Below, piece after piece: positions 16,701 to 24,889 of a stretch of 64,000 bases of DNA. Under the pieces are notes generated by a model, which saw only the letters and a list, made by a program, of their open reading frames with translations, had not been told where the DNA came from and searched no databases. This DNA is from Jiella pacifica (GTDB taxonomy: Bacteria; Pseudomonadota; Alphaproteobacteria; Rhizobiales; Rhizobiaceae). Within the stretch, counting starts at the first letter, position 1. Each line of letters starts with the position of its first letter. The stretch lies in NCBI RefSeq assembly GCF_010500815.1, contig NZ_JAAAMG010000017.1:1-64000 (forward strand). The letters run 5' to 3'. The translations under genes and the position numbers were made by a program.

Positions 16701-19046
16701 ATGGGCGTTGAGGGTATCGGTGCGAAGGTTCTTCGCAAGGAGGACCGCCGCTTCATCACCGGGCGCGGCCGCTATGTCGACGACATGAGCGTGCCGGGCA
16801 TGAAATATGCCGCGTTCGTGCGCTCGCCGCATGCACATGCGAAGATCAACGGCATCGACACCAGCGCGGCAGAAGCCATGCCCGGCGTCATCGGCATCCT
16901 GAACGGCCAACAGCTGCAGGGCGACGGTATCGGCAATCTGATCTGCGGCTGGGCGGTCAATTCCAAGGACGGCACGCCGATGAAGATGGGCGCCTGGCCG
17001 GCGCTGGCGTCGCAGACCGTGCGCTATGTCGGGCAGGCAGTGGCGATCGTCGTCGCCGACACCCAGGCCAAGGCCCGCGACGCGGCCGAGGCGGTGGTGA
17101 TCGACTACGAGGAGCTGCCCGTCGTCACCAAGGCGGTCGAAGCGCTGAAGGACGGCGCGCCGCAGCTCCATCCCGAGGCCCCCGGCAACCTGATCTTCGA
17201 CTGGGAGCTCGGCGACAAGGCGGCGACGGACGAGGCCTTCTCCAAGGCCGCCCACGTCACCAAGCTGCACATCCACAACAATCGCCTCGTACCCAACCCG
17301 ATGGAGCCGCGCGCCGCGCTCGGCCTCTACGATCCGGCCGAGGATCACTATACCTGCTGGACGACGTCGCAGAACCCGCATGTCGCCCGCCTGGTGATGA
17401 GCGCCTTCTACAACGTCGCGCCCGAGCACAAGCTGAGGGTCATCGCGCCGGACGTCGGCGGCGGCTTCGGCTCGAAGATCTACATCTATCCCGAAGAGAT
17501 CGTCTGCCTGTGGGCCTCCAAGCGCACCGGCGTCCCGGTGAAGTGGACGTCCGACCGCACCGAGGCGTTCCTGACGGACGCCCATGGCCGCGATCACGAG
17601 ACGGACGTCGAACTCGCCCTCGACGCCGACAACAGGATCCTCGGCCTGAAGGTCGAGACGACCGCCAATCTCGGCGCCTACATGTCGCTGTTCTCGTCGT
17701 CGGTGCCGACATACCTCTATGCGACGCTGCTTTCGGGCCAGTACGACATCCCGGCGATCCACGCCAACGTCAAGGCGGTCTACACCAACACGGTGCCGGT
17801 CGACGCCTATCGCGGCGCCGGGCGGCCGGAGGCGACCTACGTCATCGAGCGGACGATGGAGACGGCGGCGCGCGAGCTGGGCATTTCGCCGGCCGAGTTC
17901 CGCCGCAAGAACTTCATCCGTTCGTTTCCGCACCAGACCCCGGTGATCATGAACTACGATGCCGGCGATTTCGAAGCCTGCCTGAATGCCGGCATGGAAG
18001 CCGCCGACGTCAGCGGCTTCGAGGGTCGGCGCGCGGAGGCGAAATCCCGCGGCAAGCTGCGCGGCCTCGGCATGAGCTGCTACATCGAGGCCTGCGGCAT
18101 CGCGCCGTCGAAGGCTGTCGGCTCCCTCGGCGCCGGCGTCGGCCTGTGGGAATCGGCGGAAGTCAGGGTCAATCCGGTCGGTACGATCGAGATCCTCACC
18201 GGCTCGCACAGCCACGGCCAGGGCCACGAAACGACCTTCGCCCAGCTCGTCGCCGAACGCTTCGGCCTGCCTGTCGACAACGTCCAGGTCATCCATGGCG
18301 ACACCGACAAGGTGCAGTTCGGCATGGGCACCTACGGCTCGCGCTCCGGCGCCGTCGGCATGTCGGCGATCCACAAGGCCTTGGACAAAGTCGAGGCGAA
18401 GGCCAAGAAGATCGCCGCCCACGTGCTCGAGGCCGACGAAGGCGACATCGTCATCGAGAACGGCGAGGTGAAGGTCGCCGGAACCGACAAGAAGCTCGGC
18501 TGGCACGAGGTCTGCCTCGGCGCCTATACCGGCCACAATCTGCCGGACGGCATGGAGCCGGGGCTGAAGGAGGGGGCGTTCTACGACCCGACCAACTTCA
18601 CCTTCCCGGCCGGCTGCTACATCTGCGAGGTCGAGGTCGATCCCGAAACCGGGACCACCGAGATCATCCAGTTCGTCGCCGCCGACGATTTCGGCCGGGT
18701 GATCAATCCGATGATCGTCGAGGGCCAGGTTCATGGCGGGCTTGCCCAGGGCATCGGCCAGGCCATTCTGGAGAGCACCCATTACGACGACAGCGGCCAG
18801 CTGACGACGGCGTCCTACATGGACTATGCCATGCCGCGGGCCTGGGACCTGCCGAACTTCAAGGTGTCCACCACCGAGACCCTCTGCCCGGGCAACCCGC
18901 TCGGCATGAAGGGCTGCGGCGAGGCCGGCGCCATCGGCTCGCCGCCGGCGGTGATCAACGCCATCACCGACGCGATCGGCAACAACGACCTGACCATGCC
19001 GGCAACGCCCGAAAAGGTCTGGAAGGCACTGAACGCCGTCCGCTAG
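16701..19046 (+). CDS. coxL: Form II CO-dehydrogenase-type molybdopterin large subunit CoxL
   Basis: A 781-aa molybdopterin cytosine dinucleotide subunit of the xanthine oxidase family. Visible landmarks are KEDRRFITGRGRYVDD, PDVGGGFGSK, GSHSHGQGHETTFAQ and the C-terminal GMKGCGEAGAIGSPPAV containing the likely catalytic glutamate. The active-site loop is AYRGAGR (residues 369-375). Genuine form I CO dehydrogenases have AYxCSFR, whose cysteine carries copper, so this is form II. CO oxidation by form II enzymes is weak or disputed and the physiological substrate is unknown. It is 112 bases downstream of coxS with its own GGGAGG-like site. Confidence 0.93.
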   Translation: MGVEGIGAKVLRKEDRRFITGRGRYVDDMSVPGMKYAAFVRSPHAHAKINGIDTSAAEAMPGVIGILNGQQLQGDGIGNLICGWAVNSKDGTPMKMGAWPALASQTVRYVGQAVAIVVADTQAKARDAAEAVVIDYEELPVVTKAVEALKDGAPQLHPEAPGNLIFDWELGDKAATDEAFSKAAHVTKLHIHNNRLVPNPMEPRAALGLYDPAEDHYTCWTTSQNPHVARLVMSAFYNVAPEHKLRVIAPDVGGGFGSKIYIYPEEIVCLWASKRTGVPVKWTSDRTEAFLTDAHGRDHETDVELALDADNRILGLKVETTANLGAYMSLFSSSVPTYLYATLLSGQYDIPAIHANVKAVYTNTVPVDAYRGAGRPEATYVIERTMETAARELGISPAEFRRKNFIRSFPHQTPVIMNYDAGDFEACLNAGMEAADVSGFEGRRAEAKSRGKLRGLGMSCYIEACGIAPSKAVGSLGAGVGLWESAEVRVNPVGTIEILTGSHSHGQGHETTFAQLVAERFGLPVDNVQVIHGDTDKVQFGMGTYGSRSGAVGMSAIHKALDKVEAKAKKIAAHVLEADEGDIVIENGEVKVAGTDKKLGWHEVCLGAYTGHNLPDGMEPGLKEGAFYDPTNFTFPAGCYICEVEVDPETGTTEIIQFVAADDFGRVINPMIVEGQVHGGLAQGIGQAILESTHYDDSGQLTTASYMDYAMPRAWDLPNFKVSTTETLCPGNPLGMKGCGEAGAIGSPPAVINAITDAIGNNDLTMPATPEKVWKALNAVR

Positions 19047-19182
19047 GCCTGACGATGACGATCGGCCGTGTCCTTCGGGGCGCGGCCGGCGGTGCCGGTT
19101 CGTCCGGCTCGACATTTTCGACGATCGCGCCGCGCGGCTGGCGAAGGACCGCTAGCCCGGCGCCCGAGGGAGAAGAGAACCC

Positions 19183-19989
19183 ATGTACGAGACAAGCTAC
19201 CACCGCCCGTCCTCGCTGGCAGAGGCAACGCAGCTCGCCGCGGAAAAGGGCGACGAGGCGAAATATCTGTCGGGCGGCATGACGCTGATCCCGACCATGA
19301 AGCAGCGGCTGGCCGCGCCCGAGGCGCTGATCGACCTGCGCCATGTCGGCGAACTCAAGGGCATTTCGGTGAATGGCCGGTCGATCCGCATCGGCGGCGG
19401 TACCACCCATGCCGAGGTGGCGACGAATGAAGAGATCAAGTCCGTCTGCCCCGGCTTCGCGGCGCTTGCCGGGCTGATCGGCGACCCGGCGGTGCGCCAC
19501 ATGGGAACGGTCGGCGGTTCGGTCGCCAATTTCGATCCGGCGGCCGACTATCCGGCGGCGCTTTTGGCGCTCGGCGGGACGATCCATACCGACAAGCGGG
19601 AGATCCCGGCCGACGAGTTCTTCCAGGGTTTGTTCGAGACGGCGCTGGACGAGGGCGAGATCGTCACCGCTGTCTCCTTCGATGCGCCGGACCAGTGCGC
19701 CTATGAGAAGTTCCGCAATCCGGCCTCGCGCTACGCCATGTGCGGCGTCTTCGTCGCCAAGCGCGCCGACGGCGTGAAGGTCGGCGTCACCGGGGCTGGC
19801 GCCAGCGGAGCCTTCCGCTGGAGCGACGGCGAACAGGCGCTGTCGGGCAATTTTGCGCCCGAAGCCGTCGATGGACTGACCGTGCCGGAAGGCGACATGG
19901 TTTCCGACATCCACGGCTCGTCGGCCTATCGGGCGAACCTCGTGAAAGTCGTCACCAAGCGGGCGGTGAAGAAGGCGCACAGCCACTGA
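19183..19989 (+). CDS. coxM: Form II CO-dehydrogenase-type FAD subunit CoxM
   Basis: A 268-aa FAD-binding subunit. FAD motifs are KYLSGGMTLIPTMK (about 28-41) and TVGGSVANFDPAADYP (about 109-124), with the C-terminal CO_deh_flav domain containing NPASRYAMCGVFVA. It receives electrons from the CoxS clusters and passes them to the respiratory chain. It is the last gene of the operon. No coxD/E/F/G maturation genes are adjacent, in contrast to canonical form I loci. Confidence 0.92.
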   Translation: MYETSYHRPSSLAEATQLAAEKGDEAKYLSGGMTLIPTMKQRLAAPEALIDLRHVGELKGISVNGRSIRIGGGTTHAEVATNEEIKSVCPGFAALAGLIGDPAVRHMGTVGGSVANFDPAADYPAALLALGGTIHTDKREIPADEFFQGLFETALDEGEIVTAVSFDAPDQCAYEKFRNPASRYAMCGVFVAKRADGVKVGVTGAGASGAFRWSDGEQALSGNFAPEAVDGLTVPEGDMVSDIHGSSAYRANLVKVVTKRAVKKAHSH

Positions 19990-20050
19990 GGCCTTGCTTC
20001 GGCGCGCGATTGTCGGCCGACCGCGGTCGAAAAAACCTGCATCAAATGAC

Positions 20051-20080
20051 GAAGGCCGGTGGAGCGATCCACCGGCCTTC
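20051..20080. terminator. Bidirectional terminator-like palindrome between coxM and BA14K gene
   Basis: Perfect 13-bp arms GAAGGCCGGTGGA and TCCACCGGCCTTC flank a 4-base loop. It sits between two convergent stops (19989 and 20107). On the minus strand a run of six T lies about 15 bases further on; the plus strand has no T run. A role for both transcripts is likely but inferred. Confidence 0.55.
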
Positions 20081-20106
20081 GCAGTTCGAGACGCTGCCTC
20101 TGTCCG

Positions 20107-20583
20107 TCAGAGATTGCAGCGGTGACGGTAGCCGTCATAGCCGAGGAACGTGTCCGTCCTCGGGTCGTAGGACTTGTAGTGCTCGGCGCAGACCGTGGCG
20201 TGGTTGCCGTAATAGACCGAGCGCGGTTCGACCCGGTAGGCCCGCCGGACCGGATAGACCCGCTCTACCGGCACCGGTCGATCGTAATAGGCCGGCTCGT
20301 CATAGCCGGGGGAGGCAAGGGCGCTGCCGACGATCGCGCCGAGAGCGAGGCCGCCGATTCCGGCCGCCACGGCCGCGCCATTGTCATGATGATGCCAACC
20401 GCCACGATAGTGATCGTGGCGATAACCGCCGCCGTGGTACCAGCCGCCGCCATGGTTCCAGCCACCACCATGGTGGTATCCGCCACCATGGCGCCATGGA
20501 TCGGCGCTTGCCGCCGACGTTCCAGCGCTCACGGCGCCAGCTGCAATGACGGCTGCAAGAGCCGCGGAAACGAATCTGTTCAT
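20107..20583 (-). CDS. BA14K-family protein (paralogue 1)
   Basis: A protein of about 158 aa. A signal peptide (MNRFVSAALAAVIAAGAVSAG, ending near SAASA) precedes a Gly/His/Tyr-rich repeat region with GGGWNHGGGWYHGGGYRH. A hydrophobic glycine-zipper-like helix (AAVAAGIGGLALGAIVGSAL) comes next, and the C-terminal BA14K signature is CAEHYKSYDPRTDTFLGYDGYRHRC. BA14K proteins are rhizobial surface or lectin-like proteins first known as Brucella antigens. ATG at 20583 is chosen over one at 20589 because GGAG is 7 bases upstream. It pairs with the paralogue at 20893-21345. Confidence 0.82.
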   Translation of the reverse strand: MNRFVSAALAAVIAAGAVSAGTSAASADPWRHGGGYHHGGGWNHGGGWYHGGGYRHDHYRGGWHHHDNGAAVAAGIGGLALGAIVGSALASPGYDEPAYYDRPVPVERVYPVRRAYRVEPRSVYYGNHATVCAEHYKSYDPRTDTFLGYDGYRHRCNL

Positions 20584-20830
20584 GGTCATTCTCCGATCGC
20601 TCCGGGCCGAGCGGCCGAAATCCCTGTTCGGGAATGGTCGAGGGAGCCCGTCTGTCCCTTCGTCAGGCTATCGCCCTTGATGGGCTGTTGGCCTGGCTGT
20701 CCGATCAAACTCTTCTGCCCCCGTCTGGTTGCGCCAGGGGGCGGTCACGTTTGCGATAATCCGTTGCTTGATGATGCGTCTGAATGCGTCAACCGACCTC
20801 CGCATCGGGGCGGCGGTCGGAACATGTGAA

Positions 20831-20863
20831 AAGAGGCCCGGCGGACCGACCGCCAAGCCTCTT
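20831..20863 (-). terminator. Terminator after BA14K paralogue 2
   Basis: Arms AAGAGGC and GCCTCTT enclose a second stem GGCGG/CCGCC. On the minus strand a TTTT run follows at 20828-20831. It lies 30 bases after the stop of the gene at 20893-21345, so the two BA14K genes probably have separate transcripts. Confidence 0.6.
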
Positions 20864-20892
20864 CGATGTCTCGGCAGCGCAAGGCTGGACGA

Positions 20893-21345
20893 TCAGTACT
20901 TGCAGCGGTGACGATAGCCGTCATAGCCGAGGAAGGTGTCCGTCCGCCTGTCATAGGATCGGTAGCGGGCCTCGCAGCGCGCGATGTGTCCGCCGCCATA
21001 GCCGCGATTCGGATAGACCCGCTGAACCGGGACCGGGCCACCGCGGTCGGCGAGCGCACCGCCGACGATCGCACCGATCGCAAGACCCGCAATGCCAGCC
21101 CCGATCGCCGCGCCGTTATCGTGATGACGCCGGCCGTAGTAGCGGCCGCCGCGATAATAGCGACCCCCGCGATAGTGACGCCCGCCGCGAAAATGGCGCG
21201 GGCCGTTCCAGCGGTGGCCACGATTCCAGTGATGGCCACCATTGTGGCTCCGCCACAGCGGATCGGCGCTGGCACTGACGGTGGTGGTGCTGAGGGTGCC
21301 GAGCGCCAGAACGGCCGCCAAGGCCATCGATATGAGTTTACGCAT
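20893..21345 (-). CDS. BA14K-family protein (paralogue 2)
   Basis: A 150-aa paralogue of 20107-20583 with the same plan. It has a signal peptide (to about SASA), an Arg/His/Gly/Tyr-rich stretch RGGRHYRGGRYYRGGRYYG, a glycine-zipper-like segment AAIGAGIAGLAIGAIVGGAL and a C-terminal signature CEARYRSYDRRTDTFLGYDG with a final RHRCKY. The two cysteines of the C-terminal motif are conserved and may form a disulfide. The low-complexity region differs between paralogues (His-rich in one, Arg/Tyr-rich in the other), while the ends are nearly identical. Confidence 0.82.
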   Translation of the reverse strand: MRKLISMALAAVLALGTLSTTTVSASADPLWRSHNGGHHWNRGHRWNGPRHFRGGRHYRGGRYYRGGRYYGRRHHDNGAAIGAGIAGLAIGAIVGGALADRGGPVPVQRVYPNRGYGGGHIARCEARYRSYDRRTDTFLGYDGYRHRCKY

Positions 21346-21600
21346 GAGATGCTCCTAGTCGAAGGGCGTGTCGCAATGTCAAACTTTCCAAGAACGAGAT
21401 CGACACCCTGCAAGCTCTCGCCGTCGGATCGTCCCCGTGACGAATATAACGCGCCGTTATGGCTTTTGGTTCATCGTCCAATCAAAACAGATTGAGAATC
21501 CGCAACTTAGCGGGCCGGGACAGGTGGCGCGACAAAAGGTAACGGGAGAAATCAGCTTCTGCGGCTGGCGCGAACGTTCCGTGAACGTTATGTGGACCGG

Positions 21601-22848
21601 ATGCCCACGCTCGATCTCCGCACCAAGCTCGCCGTCCTGTCCGACGCCGCGAAATACGACGCCTCCTGCGCTTCCAGCGGGGCGGCGGGGCGCAATTCCG
21701 TCAAATCGAAGGGCATCGGCTCGACGGAGGGCTCCGGCATCTGCCATGCCTATGCACCGGACGGGCGCTGCATCTCGCTTCTCAAGATCCTCCTGACCAA
21801 TTTCTGCATCTACGACTGCGTTTACTGCATCAACCGCTCTTCCTCGAACGTCGGCCGAGCACGGTTCTCGGTCGAGGAGGTCGTGGCGCTGACCATGAAC
21901 TTCTACCGCCGCAACTACATCGAAGGGCTGTTCCTCTCCTCGGGCATCATCCGCAGCTCGGACTATACGATGGAGGAAATGGTGCGGGTGGCGAGGAAGC
22001 TGCGGCTGGAGGAGAACTTCTCCGGATACATCCATCTGAAGACCATTCCCGACGCTTCGCCGGCGCTGCTGGAGGAGGCGGGGCGCTTCGCCGACCGGCT
22101 GTCGGTCAACATCGAACTGCCGACCGACGCGACGCTTTCGGCTCTCGCGCCGGAGAAGGACGCGCGCGACATCCGCCGTGCGATGGGCCATCTGAGGGCG
22201 AAGATCGAGGAACACAGGGGCGAGAAGCGCGACCGGACGAAGCCGGAGCGATTTTCCGCCGGCGGCCAGTCGACCCAGATGATCGTCGGCGCCGATGCCT
22301 CGAACGACGACGACGTCCTCACCCGCTCGGAAAACCTCTACGGCAACTACCGTCTCAGCCGGGTCTATTATTCGGCCTTTTCGCCGATCCCGGATTCCTC
22401 AAGCCGCCTGCCGCTCGCCAAGCCGCCGCTGATGCGCGAGCACCGCCTCTACCAGGCCGACTGGCTGATGCGCTTCTATGGCTTCCAGCGCGCCGAGATC
22501 GTCTCCGGCGGAGAGGGCGGCATGCTCGACCTGTCGCTCGATCCGAAGCTCGCCTGGGCGCTGAAGAACCGCGCGAGCTTTCCCGTCGACGTCAACCGCG
22601 CCGAGCGCGAGATGCTGCTGCGCGTACCCGGCCTCGGCACGAGGGCGGTGAAGCGCATCCTTTCGACTCGCCGGCACCGGACGCTGCGGCTGGCCGACCT
22701 CGCCCGCCTCTGCCAGTCGATCGACAAGGTCCGCCCCTTCGTCGTCGCGCTCGACTGGTCGCCCGGCGGGCTGACCGACGGGGAGGGGCTGAAGCAGAGC
22801 CTCGCGCCGAAGGCAAAGCGCCAGGGACGCCAGCTGGAGCTTTTCTGA
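21601..22848 (+). CDS. Putative DNA modification/repair radical SAM protein
   Basis: A protein of about 415 aa. The radical SAM cluster motif is CxxxCxxC in NFCIYDCVYCINR (C69, C73, C76). An N-terminal KYDASCASSG stretch and C-terminal helix-hairpin-helix residues LRVPGLGTRAVKRIL suggest DNA binding. This matches the SplB-like family annotated as putative DNA modification/repair radical SAM protein, which is commonly encoded next to a UdgX-type uracil-DNA glycosylase. No such glycosylase follows here: the next gene is an epimerase on the other strand. An in-frame GTG at 21592 is an alternative start; neither start has a strong ribosome-binding site. Confidence 0.88.
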   Translation: MPTLDLRTKLAVLSDAAKYDASCASSGAAGRNSVKSKGIGSTEGSGICHAYAPDGRCISLLKILLTNFCIYDCVYCINRSSSNVGRARFSVEEVVALTMNFYRRNYIEGLFLSSGIIRSSDYTMEEMVRVARKLRLEENFSGYIHLKTIPDASPALLEEAGRFADRLSVNIELPTDATLSALAPEKDARDIRRAMGHLRAKIEEHRGEKRDRTKPERFSAGGQSTQMIVGADASNDDDVLTRSENLYGNYRLSRVYYSAFSPIPDSSSRLPLAKPPLMREHRLYQADWLMRFYGFQRAEIVSGGEGGMLDLSLDPKLAWALKNRASFPVDVNRAEREMLLRVPGLGTRAVKRILSTRRHRTLRLADLARLCQSIDKVRPFVVALDWSPGGLTDGEGLKQSLAPKAKRQGRQLELF

Positions 22849-23087
22849 AGGAGGAGGGAGGGTTCGCCTGGAATCAACCCAGGGACGGTTTCGATTCCCC
22901 GGATGAACGGGGCCGAGCTTGCCGGGGCAACGCGCGCCCTGTCTGCGGACCTCCCGATCCTGTTGGCCCCCCGGCTATGCCGAGCTTCCCTCGGGCCAGC
23001 AACTGGATCTGCCGAGATTGGGAAGGCCTTACCAGCAGGACCAGTCGGAAACCGAAATCCAGAAAGTCGTTGCGGGCGCGGCTGAGG
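22849..23087. other. Intergenic region, no feature recognised
   Basis: A 239-base gap between convergent genes. I see no terminator with a clear T run, repeat or coding content. Confidence 0.5.
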
Positions 23088-23999
23088 TTAAAGCGGATGT
23101 TTGGCCATTTCCGCCCTCAGCGCGGCGGAAAGAGGCTGGAGTCGGAAGCCGAGAGCCTTTTCGGCAAGAGCGCCCGAGACGTGGTCGACGAAGAGTGGCG
23201 GCACAGGCGAATCGCTGAAGGTGAAGCGCGCGCGCGGGTTGAGCTTCGCTATTTCGTCGGCGAGCACCCGTGCAGCGACGCGATAGCCGCCTGAATTCAG
23301 AACCGGCGGCAGCGTGGCCGGGCTGCGGACCGCAAGTGCGAGAAGGCGGGCGGCATCTCCGGCCGAGATGAGGCTCAACGGATCGTCCGGGGCAAGCGGG
23401 GCCTCGATCGCATCTTCGCGGGCTGGATCGAGCATATGCGAAGTCCAGGCCGTGAAGCCGTGGCGGCGACCGGGGCCGAAGACGATGCTGAGGCGCACGC
23501 CGCAGGTCTCGACCGCGCCCTCCGCGCGTATGCGCAGGGCGATAAAGTCGTTGAAGGCCTTCATCGCGCCATAGGTCGTGCCGTGTTCTTCGAGCGGGCA
23601 GGAATCGGCTTCGGTTATCGCGCGATCGCCATAGCCGGACTGGTCGGGGCCGTAGGCGGCGATCGAGCTCGAATAGACGACGCGGCCGACCCCCGAGCTG
23701 CGCGCGGCATCGAGAACGTGAAGATGACCGTTGACGTTGATCCGCGTCGAGCGGTCGAGATCGGCCTCGATGGCGTCGCCGGTGACATAGGCAAGGTTCA
23801 CGATCACGTTTGGCCGCGTCTCGGCGACCAGCGAGGCCACGGCCTCGCGGTCGCCCACATCGATCGCGTGAAGGGATGGGGACACCGGATCGCGAGCCGC
23901 GGCGACATCGGCGCCGACGACCGCAATCTCAGCCTCCGTGAGGACCTCGACGAGCCGGCGGCCAACGAAGCCCCCCGCGCCGAACACCAGAACCTTCAT
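23088..23999 (-). CDS. NAD-dependent epimerase/dehydratase (extended SDR)
   Basis: A 303-aa Rossmann protein. The nucleotide site is GAGGFVG (7-13), the acidic D31 suggests NAD preference, and the catalytic pair is Y143-x3-K147 in TTYGAMK with the SSSIAAYG serine strand. Family members include UDP-sugar epimerases and uronate dehydrogenases; the substrate cannot be fixed. It is the third gene of the minus-strand set 26041-23088, 102 bases after the acetoacetate-decarboxylase-like gene, and may act on the same catabolic substrate as its neighbours. Confidence 0.88.
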   Translation of the reverse strand: MKVLVFGAGGFVGRRLVEVLTEAEIAVVGADVAAARDPVSPSLHAIDVGDREAVASLVAETRPNVIVNLAYVTGDAIEADLDRSTRINVNGHLHVLDAARSSGVGRVVYSSSIAAYGPDQSGYGDRAITEADSCPLEEHGTTYGAMKAFNDFIALRIRAEGAVETCGVRLSIVFGPGRRHGFTAWTSHMLDPAREDAIEAPLAPDDPLSLISAGDAARLLALAVRSPATLPPVLNSGGYRVAARVLADEIAKLNPRARFTFSDSPVPPLFVDHVSGALAEKALGFRLQPLSAALRAEMAKHPL

Positions 24000-24101
24000 C
24001 CGCCGTCGTCCTCTTCGTGCATTGGCGCGCGATCCATCGAGCCAAGGAACCGGAGCGTCGTTCGCGTCTCCAAATTGGACGCAGGACGCTCCACCGTTCG
24101 A

Positions 24102-24866
24102 TCAGGGCGTCAGACGCTTCAAGAGGCGGCGATCCTCGAGCTCGAAGCCGCCGGCATAGACCCGCGATGCCATGAAATGGGCGCCGAGGACCTCGGGCTC
24201 GAGGTCTGCGATCGGGTCGAATTCCGACGGGTAGAGCTTGAGGTCGACCTTGCCGGCGAGCGGAGCGGAGTATTCGAGCGGCGTTAGACGGTAGACGACG
24301 TCCTCATAGGCCGGCTCGGGGCGCTCGGGATGGGGCAGGCGGCGCACGTGGATTTCGCCGCCCGGCTGCTCGTCGCCGTCGACGAGACGCACGATGGGAG
24401 CCGAATCATCCGGCTTGAAGGTGAATTCGGCGAGCTGGAAGCCGCGGCGATTGACCCAGCCGCGGGTTGCGCCGAAGGCGTCCTCGTCGAACTGGTAGGT
24501 GCAATCCTTCTTGGTGTAGCCGAACAGCTCGCGCCCGGCGACCATGCCGATCGGATCGCTGCAATACATGTAGATATGGGTCTGGGTGAACAGATCCTGA
24601 TAACGCACCGCGACGGTGATCATCAGGTCGAACATCGCGCCCTTGTGCACCGAGAGCGTGTGGCCGGGCGACAGCATGAAGCGAAAGGCGACGCGATCGT
24701 TGATGCGCTCGAAACCGCTTCCCTCGAGCATGGCATCGATCTTTGCCGGGTCGACACGAGTCACCACCTCGACGGTGCGCAGCGTGCAGTCCCATTCGAG
24801 CGGATAGGCCGGGGAATGGTGGGGGTTCACCCCGCTCTTGGGGTAAAGCTTGAAATTGCCGAACAT
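24102..24866 (-). CDS. Acetoacetate-decarboxylase-family protein
   Basis: A 254-aa protein. The motif GRELFGYTKK (about 111-120) matches the acetoacetate decarboxylase active-site region, where the first of two adjacent lysines (K119 here) forms a Schiff base and the second lowers its pKa. The family also contains aldolases/dehydratases and other Schiff-base enzymes, so decarboxylation of acetoacetate is not assured. The start MFGNFKLYPK has GGAGG eight bases upstream, whereas a longer open frame to 24947 overlaps the lldD-like gene. It lies 23 bases after that gene in the same transcript. Confidence 0.82.
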   Translation of the reverse strand: MFGNFKLYPKSGVNPHHSPAYPLEWDCTLRTVEVVTRVDPAKIDAMLEGSGFERINDRVAFRFMLSPGHTLSVHKGAMFDLMITVAVRYQDLFTQTHIYMYCSDPIGMVAGRELFGYTKKDCTYQFDEDAFGATRGWVNRRGFQLAEFTFKPDDSAPIVRLVDGDEQPGGEIHVRRLPHPERPEPAYEDVVYRLTPLEYSAPLAGKVDLKLYPSEFDPIADLEPEVLGAHFMASRVYAGGFELEDRRLLKRLTP

Positions 24867-24889
24867 AGCGTTCCTCCTTCTTCGACGTC

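Noticed and set aside
16638-19115. 825-codon minus-strand open frame antisense to coxL
   Set aside because: coxL on the plus strand has full family motifs; the antisense frame is Arg/His/Asp-rich without any domain.
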